Shown piece by piece: positions 1 to 10,540 of a stretch of 64,000 nucleotides of DNA. Made by a program: the position numbers and the translations under genes. Source of the stretch: Venturia oleaginea (Eukaryota > Ascomycota > Dothideomycetes > Venturiales > Venturiaceae); contig JABMLP010000010.1 of assembly GCA_013176395.1 (NCBI GenBank), forward strand, positions 1,054,001-1,118,000, read 5' to 3'. Positions within the stretch are counted from its first letter, which is position 1; every line of letters starts with the position of its first letter. Below the pieces are notes generated by a model. That model made no database searches and was not told the origin of the DNA. It saw only the letters and a list, made by a program, of their open reading frames with translations.

Positions 1-733
1 TCAGACACAGCTACGAAAAGCTGGCTATATCTTTCATACAAGCGCGGAGAAGGAGATTGTGCGGACAATTAAGGAGAAGACAAGCTATGTCGCATTAGAC
101 CCAGCAAAAGAAGACAAAGAATGGACAGGGGCTTCATCACGAAGTGGTGGAAAGGACATTGACTACGTGCTACCCGATGGAAAGTCAATAAAGGTATGTT
201 GCTTCCGACTCAACAACGTGGAGAGGACTGATTCGTTGTTAATAGATTGGTGCTGAACGATTTCGTGCTCCGGAGATTATGTTCGATCCAGAACGGATTG
301 GACTTGAATACACTGGTGTGCATCAAATGGTGGTAGATGCCATTCAGCGTACTGACATGGACCTACGAAAGACCTTGTTTGGCAGCATCGTCCTCTCAGG
401 CGGTTCCACGCTCACAAAAGGGTTTGGAGATCGCCTGCTCCACGAGGTTCAAAGACTGGCGGTAAAGGACATGCGAATCAAGATCTACGCACCACAAGAA
501 CGCAAATACACCACATGGATTGGCGGTAGCATCCTCGCAGGCTTGAGCACGTTCAAAAAGGTCAGGCTCGCAATGGACCCCAAGAATGACGAACAAAAGC
601 TGACGATGGATAGATGTGGGTCGACAAGGATGAGTGGCAGGAGAATCCTGAAATCATTCATCAAAAGTGAGTCATTCCAGTGTAAAATGACAACTGACGA
701 CTCTCAATGCTGACTTCGTGTAGATTTGCTTGA
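1..733 (+). CDS. arp1: Actin-related protein Arp1 (centractin), 3' part
   Basis: Arp1 forms the short actin-like filament of dynactin, the cytoplasmic activator of dynein. Only the C-terminal 189 residues are present; the gene enters from the left edge. Exons read from sequence are 2-193, 246-560, 614-666 and 724-733, joined by three introns of 52, 53 and 57 bp with GT..AG ends; joining them keeps one frame to the TGA at 731-733. Visible actin-fold signatures are ERFRAPE, the nucleotide-binding [15 protein letters not shown], and the end [18 protein letters not shown]. That end is typical of centractin rather than conventional actin, which finishes in KCF. The identification is firm. The missing 5' part prevents judging overall integrity. 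Confidence 0.93.
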
Positions 734-2520
734 TAGACGATTTTACACCTTCTTGCTGCGGCATGGCAAGTAAATGATGGGGAGAACGAGGCGTACGCAA
801 GGCATATCAATGGCGTTGCAACAAGGCCATTGTGCACGGGAACAATGACCCCGGGTTTCCAGTTTAGATCCCCAAGGGCCATGCGAAGCCGATCTCCTTC
901 TGGGAAGGGCTAGTGGTTTGCACAACGCTCCATAGTCGCGTACCTCCCGGGGCATTGGGAGATGGCCACGTCTCAAGCCCTGTTTAGCCCTCCCCGCCTT
1001 TCCACAAACACGACCTGGTTTATATTACCAACTTTTGGTACGCACAAGGATGCAGGTCATTGAGTTCTACACAGCATATGGTGCTCTGAGGCAAGCATTG
1101 CGAGATACCCTGGGCGTTTCTTGAAAGCATTTGGCATGCTGTTCGGCATGTTTTTTGGGGGGGTTGTTGTATGTGTGATGAAGCATGTCGAATGAAGGAT
1201 GGAGGACAAAACTATTGGCCAGACGTTTTGGAGATCGGAGCCGGAGAGGGGGATTGACCGACCCGCTCTTCCCGTAGGTTATTGCGGGGAAGGGCCATGC
1301 TGAAAATTCCGATCAGCCATGGAAAAGCTGTAGAAGATCGGGTAGTGCGTGCGTAGTTCGACAAAATTAGACTGGCGAATCGAGACGGCGGTCGCCGACG
1401 TTCCCCTAATCCCGTTGCAGACTTTGCAGGTGCATCTCGGCGGTTCTAAGAAGGGATATTGTGAACGGTGCGACTCGAAGAAAAAATTTGGATCATCACA
1501 GACGTTGTGAACGTGGGCTGAGCTGTGCCGTAGGCGTGGTCACGGAGTGGCGTAACTTTAGTTGCAAGCAACCTCGGTGTGTTACGACGCCTGAACAAAA
1601 ACATCAACAACACAGCGACAGCAACACCTGCAAATTGGATCACAATGTGCCCTCGTACCTTTCTACGCGCCGACTGCTTACCAGCGCATTGCTCGACGGA
1701 ATGAGCAATGGCTACTTGCGAATGCCCTCCTCGTGATGGCAGCGGTTGCCTCAATTCGAAGCACTTCCATGAATCCATGACGAGAGCAAAACATCGTGAA
1801 GGTCGCCCTACAGTTTCCTGGGGGTAATGAGAACACTTGGGCCCTCCCTTCGGTGGCCCACAGCCGGACGAGACGTTTCTACACACTGTCACACGTCGCA
1901 TGCGAGCCACCAATGGCCTGGCTACAGCCGCAACGCTAAGGTCATAGAATCCACTGATTCGTCAGGTCCGGTTTTGCGTAATGAAATTTCAAAATTTCCA
2001 TCTCTCGGATGTCTCATCTTTGATCCGACATTGCCATTTCTTCGGTGCTGCTGAAAGCACGTTCTAGAGGCTGCGTTCCCAGCTGACATTGGGGCTTCCG
2101 TTAACTGGAAAGCGTCTTGGTAAGGAGTTCCAACTAATGCCAGTTGCTTCGGTGCTCACTAATGCCAAACTCCCCGCCTGCCGCCTGACCTGGCAATAAC
2201 TTGGATCCTTAGCTGTTAACGGCATGGTGTCGCGAAGGCACCGTTACTCGATCGCACCGTGATGCTGTTCTTCATTATTCATTGGCTGCACATTTTTTTC
2301 TATTTTTTCCTGATCCAGCCCAGGGGGTATAAGATCCTGATCTTCTCCCTGTTGTTCAGTTCCATATCACATCACCATTAACAAGTCTTCTCAGCCTCTA
2401 CCTACTTTTATCAACGCCGAGCAGACAAACACCAACCAGAGTTCAAGGCTACGGAATATATTCGCCACCACCATCAAAATCATATCACAACCACAACCTC
2501 AACTTCACATTTCTATCAAA
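734..2520. other. Intergenic region arp1 to par32-like
   Basis: No gene is supported here. Open frames on both strands are short, overlap each other and have no recognisable domain. The last 200 bp hold the promoter and CT/CA-rich leader of the next gene. Confidence 0.6.
2328..2333 (+). promoter_or_regulatory. TATA-like box of the GRGGAGN-protein gene
   Basis: TATAAG lies in GGGGGTATAAGATCC, about 190 bp before the ATG at 2521, and is followed by a leader very poor in G and full of CAYC and CT motifs, as is common for highly expressed mould genes. Confidence 0.5.
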
Positions 2521-3039
2521 ATGCCAGCTCGCACTTACTCCATCGCCGAGCCTCACCCATCTGTTCCATCAAGCAACTACTATCTTTCGGGCAGAGGTGG
2601 CGCTGGCAACATCACTCGTGTTAGCCCAAAATCAGTCACTGCTGGTCCCGATGCTACTGGTCCCGCCGCGCGTGTAGCCATTCCAGCTGCCTCTAGCGAT
2701 GCTTACTTCGCTGCTGGCAGAGGTGGTGCCGGAAACATGCACCGCGAGAAAGAACGAGCCATCTTTTCCTTCGACGAGGAACTCGAACGCCAATCAAGAT
2801 TGATGGATTATCAAGCCCCAGTCTACCACGTCGGTCGCGGCGGTGCAGGAAATGTCGACAGCAACCTTGAGGCAGCCCGACGATCGTCACACAGTTCTGC
2901 TGGTTCCGTCAGATCTAGTGGCTCCGTCAGATCTAGTGGCTCCGTCAGATCTAGTGGCTCCGTCAGATCTGCAGACAGTGTACGACGCTCCATGGACTCA
3001 GCATGGAGCCGCGTCCGTGGTGTCGTCTCCAGGCACTGA
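2521..3039 (+). CDS. Par32-like GRGGAGN-repeat protein (DUF3602 type)
   Basis: A single-exon gene for 172 residues. Three copies of GRGGAGN sit at residues 24-30, 66-72 and 105-111. This is the hallmark of the fungal family that includes yeast Par32, a phosphoprotein that acts in TORC1 and ammonium-transporter control; the function here is inferred from that family. Residues 133-150 are a perfect SGSVRS tandem, encoded by four 18-bp DNA repeats at 2902-2973. The rest is Ser/Ala-rich and probably disordered. There is no signal peptide or membrane segment. The ATG at 2521 follows a CT-rich leader and a TATA-like box. The family call rests on the heptapeptide alone but is a strong match. Confidence 0.8.
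   Translation: MPARTYSIAEPHPSVPSSNYYLSGRGGAGNITRVSPKSVTAGPDATGPAARVAIPAASSDAYFAAGRGGAGNMHREKERAIFSFDEELERQSRLMDYQAPVYHVGRGGAGNVDSNLEAARRSSHSSAGSVRSSGSVRSSGSVRSSGSVRSADSVRRSMDSAWSRVRGVVSRH
2902..2973 (+). repeat. Four tandem 18-bp repeats inside the GRGGAGN-protein gene
   Basis: The unit GGCTCCGTCAGATCTAGT occurs four times in frame and encodes SGSVRS. The first unit has one change and the last ends in GCA. It is likely to vary in copy number between strains. Confidence 0.9.
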
Positions 3040-4558
3040 GCATTGGATCTCAGCATCTTTTCTAATGTTATCGTTTTCATCATGGCCTGGGTTTTACGGT
3101 TGACGACAGCGAGCTGGTTCTGATTCTCGCATTTTCTTTCATAATCAACCAGCATCATCGGCATAGCAAGGCGTTCATCGAGTTTCATCAGCCAAAAGCA
3201 TTTTCAGGGTGGGAATTTCTTCATCGTTATCAGTTATCGACACAACCGGGAGGAGCTTGGAGAATGTATCTTCAACTCTTCGGTGAGGGCTTGTTGGACC
3301 TACACGGTTCCAATTGTTTTGTTTTGCACTGTTTTCCGGATACCTCTTACAACCAGCGGCGGAAATACCCAAATCCCCGGCGAGGGCAGCCAGAGAATGT
3401 ATCTCTGGCCTTTTCTTGTTGTATCTAGTAATCGCTATCAAACTCAAATATTCATTTGAATAATGACTTCATGCTTCTTCGCTTGCCTTGTGATTGTCCT
3501 CATTTTTGCCAAACAATTTGTTGATCACGATCTTACTACAGTGTGTCATTTGTACCAAAGATTATGCCATGCGGTAGCCTGCAAGCAAAATGATACGTAC
3601 AAAAAAGGATTCTGCTCAAATCACCTCACACCATCATGGTTAATTTTACGAGAGAATTGTCTCACAGCATAGGTTTGCCATGGCAGCCACAAATGATGCT
3701 ACATCACGTACATTGCGAAAATCCAGGTACCAAGAAAAACAGAGGCTGAGCAACATAAAAAGCAAAGTCTTCAACGGCGACGGGAGGCGAGAAAAAAAAA
3801 ACTGTCAACTTGCATAACGATCGCGATGGGGAAAACTGCCGATCACGAATACCGGGGAGGAAACCTGTTCGTAACGATCTTCGCCACTTGGGTATGACTC
3901 CAGACTCCAAAAATCTCGACAGAGAGGCAAGGAAAAGATTTTCTTCGGCGGAGATGCTCGGAGATGTTGTTCTGTTGAGGTGAGGTGAGGTTGATGGCGA
4001 GGTTCGTGGTACGGGGTACAAGGCTTAGGATGACGTATCGCGACGCATTGTTGGTGGTACTGCATTTTCTTTGTGCGATGGTTGGGAGAATAAATTTTTG
4101 AGGAGATGGGTTTCTCCGCGGAGAGAAATGAAAGATACTGGATATGAATTGGGGTGTGGAAGTTTTCGATGTATTGCTAATGGAGGAAAGCATGTGATAT
4201 TCACGTGCTATCTTTCCATGTTTCCATTCCCGTTGTCGTTGTTGACAATTGGGCATAGTTCTGAGGCTTTCTTTTATGCAGTAAGTTGACTGTTTCTGCT
4301 GAGGGCTTTAAGGGATGGAGGTTAACTTGGTAGAAAAGGAAAAGGTGGACCAAGGCTGAAATGACATGGGTGTTAACTCGACAGTGAAAGAATTGGAGAT
4401 CCAAATCATTGCTAGGCGTGCTAGGTTCTCGCTTCCGATAAAGAAAGAGGACCTATAAGGAAGAACTTAAGGAATTGAACCTCAAAGACGAAAGAAAATA
4501 TCTCTTCCTCTTCTAATAACTACCGCTAGGACGAGTGGTTTTAAGTAAAAAGTTGAAA
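3040..4558. other. Non-coding stretch between the GRGGAGN gene and a gypsy remnant
   Basis: No supported gene. Frames on both strands are short and show no domains. The 3' UTR of the preceding gene probably occupies the first few hundred bases. Confidence 0.5.
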
Positions 4559-5203
4559 TCAGGGTATTCCGGTGTCCCATTGGATAATCTTGATCGGTGT
4601 AACATCCTCGTTTGCTGCCTCCTCGTTCGCTGCTCGTCTTCCCCGATTTTGCTGAGCTCTTGTCCTTCTTTGTTGATTTTTCGAAACGACGGGTTCCTTG
4701 TACGGGTGCGTCGCATTGTATTCTTCCATCAGTTCCTTCGCATCGCCCAAATCCTCCACGACGTACCAAATATTGTGCCCTGGTCCGTATCCTTTCCATT
4801 TGAAGAGATATTGCTTGATTCATACGGCCGTGATTCGTCGACCGAGCAGTTTCTTGATCGTATAAACGGGGATTCCATCATCGTCGACCTCTTCTGGTCC
4901 TGGTTCGGGGTAGGGATCTCGGAGAAATGGGTTGGGCCCTGGTGGAGCAGCTTCGAGCTGGGCGATGGAAACCACGGGGTGAATTTTCATTACTTCTGGC
5001 AATTCAAGCTCGTAGGCAGCATCATTGATTCGTCTTCTGGTCTTAACGCGGATTCGCTGATTTGAATATTTGCGGTGAGCGTGGCCTGTGATCTTGTAAC
5101 CGTGATGTAGTCGTAGGTAGACGATCTCGTTTTTCCTGAAACGCAAGAAGGATTCTCTCTTTCCACTACCTATCTCGCCTTGTAAAGGAGAAGAGGCAGA
5201 CAT
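4559..5203 (-). pseudogene. Ty3/gypsy Pol C-terminus with chromodomain, nonsense-mutated
   Basis: The minus frame encodes the tail of a chromoviral polyprotein. It starts in the integrase C-terminal region (IVYLRLHHGYKITG, then AYELELP and MKIHPVVSIAQLE). It continues into a chromodomain (IKQYLFKWKGYGPGHNIWYV) and ends in a basic tail. One in-frame TGA at 4820-4822 cuts the chromodomain just before IKQYLF. The family usually has an arginine-like residue there, so CGA to TGA (a RIP-type change) is the simplest explanation. The remaining Pol, Gag and LTRs are absent upstream. Chromodomains steer such elements to heterochromatin. It is a dead fragment. Confidence 0.85.
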
Positions 5204-5480
5204 ATCTCTTCTTCTCTTTCGATAACAAGCTGAAATATCTAGTAGTTAGCTAGTTTCTAAGGGGGGTACTTACCTATATAATAAAAATAAATTCGACGCC
5301 GTAGACGTAAGAGTGCCTGCGAGATAAGAGAGAGAGTCCTTCCGTTAAGTCGAAAGTCGCCTTCTCGTACGGGTCGAACGTACGTAGGAGAAAGGCCTCG
5401 CGTTGCTACTCTAGCTCTCTCGAACTGTTCCTAGGTGTTGCCAGCGTAGAGGCGTAGCATCCGTCTTCGACACCCTTCTA

Positions 5481-5608
5481 GCAATATACTTTTAAAACAT
5501 CGCCAATAATTTATCGCACCCGCAAATTTGACTCATGTCCCATTAGTTCCAAGTATACTCAAATTTTTCTGGCAATATACTTTCAAAACATGGCCAGAAA
5601 TTTACCGC
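5481..5608. repeat. Pair of 37-bp direct repeats upstream of the gypsy remnant
   Basis: Copies at 5481-5517 and 5572-5608 both begin GCAATATACTTT and end in an ATTTAYCGC tail, with about five substitutions. The stretch 5204-5674 holds no gene. The core GCCARAAATTTAYCG recurs at 7324-7388 and, degenerate, near 8371. Confidence 0.7.
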
Positions 5609-5674
5609 CCTCTATCTAGAATTAAAGTCTATTAAGTAGATCAAACAATCGTACATCATGCCTCATGAACCCAT

Positions 5675-8023
5675 CTACTCCCTATCCTTACGCTCTGCTC
5701 TCTTCATGTATCTGGCCAAACTCTCGCAAAGGCGATCCAGTACAAATTCAGGCTCTGAAAGATCGCTCATTATAGGGCTACACGGCCCAATCCAGTCCCA
5801 TTTAAGCGCATTTTGTGATTCCTGAGAATTGGCGTCCTCAGCTGGCTCGCTGGTGAAGCAAATGAGTCTCGTGAATTCAGCCCACTCCTTGAACGTGTAG
5901 TGCTTTTTCTCGCCGCCACTCAGATCTGAGGCCACGCTGCGAATCGCTATAGCCAATCGGCGAGCGAGCACAGCGTGATCTAGCTTCGTAGGCTCCGGGT
6001 CTTGATTCACCTTAGTTTTGAGGATTCTCCGGTTCGGATGCAGCCAATTAACATGGGGATCGTTATCGGGCTGAAACTCAGTCTCATCTGGAGACGGCTT
6101 TTCCTTCTGCTCTTGCTCCTGCCGACGCCACAAGAAGCCAAATAGACGTGGGTTTGACTCGATCCATTCCTTGTATACCCCTGCTCTAGGCAATAGAGTG
6201 AAGTCAGCAAAACGGAACGCTCCCTGATTGAAACTGTCAATTACTGTCCCTCCTAGGTTATTGACGAGGATGGTCATCGTGGGAACAGCGATCAAGCTCC
6301 AAATGAAGAAGAAACTGCGTCCTGCATTGCTCTTGGGAGCCAAATCTCCATAGCCAATCGTCAAGAGACAGACGTAGCAGAAATATAGAGCTTGGTAGTA
6401 TGTCATTCCCTGGGCGATCTTCTCAACTCGCCAAAAAACCACCGCACCAACACACCAGAGGATACCGAATGCGATGATTGATATAGAAAGCGAATACCAG
6501 CGTCTGAACCGACGGGTAGATTGCTGTATAGCTCTCATTGCATCAAATTTATCCTTTTCGTTGCGGAGAATGAGAAAAGTCTGTTCTTTTCGCTTCAAAG
6601 CATCAGGCAGATACATACGCCGTCGAAGAGGTGGTATGACAGCCGCGGAAGGTCTTCTTCCTGATGATGCGAGTGGCTTAATACCTAGACGCGCCATATC
6701 GAGTTCCCTTGGCTTTAAGGGCTCGGAAATCTCAATATGACGCCCAAGAGCTGTTGGACGAGCATCAAGCCTGGATTCAAGCCTCCGCAGCTCTGCAGTG
6801 CTCGTGATGGATCGTTCAACAGTACGAGTTCGCTTCTTGTCGAAACGACGGCGAATGATCTTGTCCTCGCTGAGCTCCGAGGCGAATTTGGATATACTGG
6901 TGATAACGAGACCGAGCATGATGATTCCGAGCACAGAGTAAGGGAACACGAGCCCACGACCAAGATCTCCATGGGGATATAGGTCTCCGAAACCAACAGT
7001 GAGAATGGTAACGTCACAAAAGTACAGTCCATCAACAAATGCCCACGTTTGAGGATCATTTCCGTAGTGGGTCTCCACTGTGGAGAATACAGCACCTCCA
7101 CCAGCTAGCCATACAAAGAAGAGCATGGTTTGCAAGATCAAAGTGCGCTGATGGTCCGTTAATTCGAACTGCTGAGGGTAGTGACCCAGAAAATACCCCA
7201 GCATGTTGAACATCAGGAGAACGGAGCAGATGAAGTAGAGGACTGTCATGTGTTAGCCAAAGCAATACAACATTCGATTTGCAACCCGCACATTCCATTC
7301 CAGTTGCAATCCGCATATTCGCGATCGATATCGATAAATTTCCGGCGATCTGAAAACCGAAGTTCGCCAGAAATTTATCGATATCGATCTCAAATTGCAG
7401 GACTCATATGAAGAGGGGAGTTCTGAAAACGTACCGGCAGCCATGATCGCATACCAATAGCCCTGTGTATAGACTTGAAATGGCGACACAGGCGGTTCAT
7501 ATACATGCATCGAAATGATAATTCCAGTCAAAATGAACGTAGCCACGTACCAAAGGATGATAGTGGCAGGCAAGGCGATGATGTATCGAACTCGACTCGT
7601 GAAGTTGAAAAGTAGGAAGATGTTGCCGACAAAGCCACACACTAGAGACACGACGTTTGGCCAATATGCCCACCCAGGGTCCTCGAAAGGCTTGCCATCG
7701 AGTTCACCCACGAGGCCTCCGCTGCCGTCCCTTATATCCATCCTCCAGTACGTGATGAGAGCTGCAATTGAGACGACGTTGGCCAAGGGAGCAATTGCGG
7801 ATGCCAGAAGTGGAATAGCTGTCGAGGCAAACCACCAATCTCTGTCTCCGTCGTCATCAAAAGCCCTCATCTTGAACCTACACCATTTCCGTATGTGTAT
7901 AGACGGGCTCGTAGCACTATGAGATTCATTTGACGTCGTCGGCTGCAGGTTCCAGACGAGAGTGTTATCGTTCTCATCGTTTCCGGTCCTATGATGGCTC
8001 CCCGAGCGGCTTATATCGCCCAT
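5675..8023 (-). CDS. TOK1-type two-pore-domain outward-rectifying K+ channel
   Basis: Two exons, 8023-7435 and 7242-5675, give 718 residues with the frame kept across a 192-bp intron. The N-terminal half has several hydrophobic segments (for example SAIAPLANVVSIAALITYW and the stretch around IILWYVATFILTGIII). Two K+ selectivity filters follow, TVGFGD near residue 279 and TIGYGD near residue 495, each followed by a membrane helix. This eight-helix, two-pore layout is the fungal TOK family. Those plasma-membrane channels release K+ when the outward driving force is positive. The long Glu/Lys-rich C-terminus is cytosolic. The ATG at 8023 (MGDIS) is preferred because the frame upstream lacks another ATG. 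The intron carries a 27-bp inverted repeat. Confidence 0.9.
7324..7388. repeat. 27-bp inverted repeat (hairpin) inside the TOK-channel intron
   Basis: The arms 7324-7350 and 7362-7388 pair at 25 of 27 positions around an 11-nt loop. They begin ATCGATATCGATAAATTTC. One mismatch is a C/T difference of RIP type. The arms lie wholly inside the intron at 7243-7434 and look like a minimal fold-back repeat. Confidence 0.9.
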
Positions 8024-8898
8024 GGTGGTGACGGTGGTGTACCGATGTCGAATAAGCCATTCGCAGCCTATTTGTGGTCTCGTCAAGGCACGTAGGATGT
8101 GGCAGGTACGGGCGCTCAATTGTGGCAGGAGCCATGATGGTATAATGATAGCTCTCAGAGACTAGGACGACCATGTTCAAGAAGACAGCGCACCACCATG
8201 AATTGAGGCTGGACTTGATCAAAAGCTAGTTGCTAGTCCCCAGATCTCATCACATTCTCTGGCCGGGGCTGAACCGCTGAAGATCCCGAGGCCTCCCCCG
8301 CATCCAACCGAGCAAAAGCAGCTGACTTTTCACAAACCCTAAACCAATTCAACACCTCTCAATGGCCATCAATATCGATAACTTTCCGGCAATATCATCT
8401 CCTTTGCCCTCCAAGAATACATCGACCGCTTTCCGAGGTTGAAAGAACGCAATACGACAGCTGGGTTCGTGGAATACCCGTCTCAAGGCAACCATACATT
8501 GTTCAGGAGCCCTTGGACAACTCCTGAGAATTCCGAGAAACTCCGAGAAACTCCAAGACTTTGGTAGATTACTGACAGCCTCTTCTGACACTCGAAATAG
8601 TAGTACTGCATGAAGAAGAACAGGGCACCCGACTCGGGATTGTCACGAAATCTACACAAGTACGGGTCTACAAATCAACGTTTTTCCTTTTGACATAAAA
8701 TGATAGGTTTGACGAAGCAATACACTCTCTCCGGATGGAGATTGCTAGCGTCCTGACAAGTTACTGGAAAGTAACCACCTCGAAGCCCAGAATGTTTCCG
8801 AGAGATGTCTAGAGATAGATAACATGTATTGTGGACGATATCGAGTCGGCTGCAACACAACGAATATGTGAGGTGTTTCTGTATTCTCCTGTTATATA
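8024..8898. other. Intergenic region between TOK channel and ETF alpha genes
   Basis: No gene supported. It contains a degenerate copy of the ATCGATAAMTTTCCGGC motif at about 8371-8396. The part next to 8023 should hold the channel promoter. Confidence 0.5.
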
Positions 8899-10112
8899 CT
8901 ATGCCTTGAGCTTCTCCGTGAGCTCTGGTACTTTGTCGAACAAATCGCCCACTAATCCGACATCGGCGACCTGGAAAATAGGAGCATCTGCATCCTTGTT
9001 GATCGCTGCAATGACCTTGCTGTCCTTCATACCCGCAAGATGCTGGATGGCACCTGAGATACCCGCGCAGAGATATAGTTGAGGGGCCACGTTCTTTCCA
9101 GTCTGGCCAACCTGCAAACTGTTGTCGGCGAAGCCACTATCCACTGCTGCTCTTGATGCGCCAATTGCTGCTCCCAACGCGTCTGCGAGAGGAGGCATCA
9201 GGCGATCGAATTCCTCTTTTGATTTCAGCCCTCGTCCACCAGACACGACTCTGGTGGCTGTTGCAAGTTCGGGTCGATCAGATTTGGCCAAGTCTTCGGA
9301 TAGCCATTCCGTGGGGGATTCTGCCTTTGGATCAATTCCTTCTGATATTTCTGCCGAGCCACCTTCCGTCTCGGCGGGCGCAAACGATGTCTGTCGCAGA
9401 GTTATGATTTTGACGTCGTCGGTGGATTGGACTGTGAGGATGGCATTTCCAGCGTAGATTGGACGAGTGAAGACTGCGAATTAGGTCAGTTGGAGAGCTT
9501 CATTTCGATTTTGAACACACATACTGTCTTCACTCTCGATTCCAGTAATGTCTGAGATCTGCTGAGTATCCAGAAGTGCGGCTATTCTCGGCATCACATT
9601 CTTTCCGAATGCAGAGTTTCCAGCCAGGATATGTGTAAAGCCACCCTTCTTGATGTTTTCTACGAGCAGTGGTGCGAAGTTCTCGGGGAGGCCCTAAAAA
9701 CATGTCGTCAGTGATTTGCCTTTGCCATTCTTTGCACTTCTCGCCTCCAAAATTGCAAGATCCATAATCTGCAGGCACAGTAGGAAGACTAGATAGAGAT
9801 TCTTGTTACCTTGTCGTATGCGCCATTCTCTACGTATATTATCTTCTCCAACCCCTTCACTTTTGCCGCTTCCTCAGCAACAGCTTTGATACTGCTTCCA
9901 GCGATGAAGCCTGTAACGGGACCACCCAACTTTTGCGCCGCTGTTACCGCGGACAGCGATGAGGTATTCAGCTTTCCTTCTCTTTGCTCCAAGACAGCCA
10001 ATGACGATAATAACCTGGCGAGGGCAGGGAGGTGGGGCACCGTGGTGGCTTGTGATGGTTTGAGAGATGTTCTGGCCTGCCGTAACGCTGTGGATCGCGC
10101 GATTGAATACAT
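8899..10112 (-). CDS. Electron transfer flavoprotein alpha subunit, mitochondrial
   Basis: ETF alpha binds FAD with ETF beta and passes electrons from acyl-CoA and other matrix dehydrogenases to ETF-ubiquinone oxidoreductase. Exons 10112-9810, 9693-9525 and 9473-8899 give 348 residues, the usual length. The N-terminus ([17 protein letters not shown]) is Arg/Ser-rich without acidic residues, as expected for a mitochondrial presequence. The C-terminal FAD domain shows [15 protein letters not shown], then [20 protein letters not shown] and [20 protein letters not shown], all family signatures. Introns are 116 and 51 bp with GT..AG ends. It is transcribed divergently from the Rsc8-like gene. The identification is firm. 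Confidence 0.95.
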
Positions 10113-10540
10113 TGTAAGTGCAATGTGAGAAAGGAACTGAGAGAAGGAAAGAGACACGAGCACGAGGGAGGACGAGTCTCGTCGGTAATGTTTAGCTCCA
10201 AGTCTCTTCCGACGGCGGCGTGAATGGCCGAGAAGGATACAGAGTTCCCGTGCAGAGGGGATATCTCAGGACGCGAGTAATTTTCAGTCCGCATCAAAAG
10301 CCAAACCATGCCGTCGATGTTTCGCGTTCACTACATCAACTTTGACTTTGAGAAGACACGACGCGCCGCGATCCAATACACCCCAATCACCATCTCAACT
10401 GTCTCGAAACACAGGGCCCTCCCCTTTGCGATCCATCAACACCCGCGACCGTCCGTACGCTCTTGCGCGCAATTTGGTCCCTTTCCTACCTCCCGGTTTC
10501 CCGAACACCAAGTCTCCCATCAGGGACACCACAACTCATC
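10113..10540. promoter_or_regulatory. Shared 428-bp divergent promoter region, ETF alpha / Rsc8-like
   Basis: The start codons at 10112 (-) and 10541 (+) are back to back with no other gene between them, so both promoters must lie here. The plus side has a CA/CT-rich leader. No TATA box is obvious on either side. Confidence 0.6.

Noticed and set aside
1446..1913. 155-codon minus-strand frame between arp1 and the GRGGAGN gene
   Set aside because: No domain, no promoter features, and an overlapping plus frame is equally open.
3704..4256. Overlapping minus-strand frames of 86-137 codons
   Set aside because: Three phases are open at once in AT-rich DNA, and the translations have no recognisable motif.
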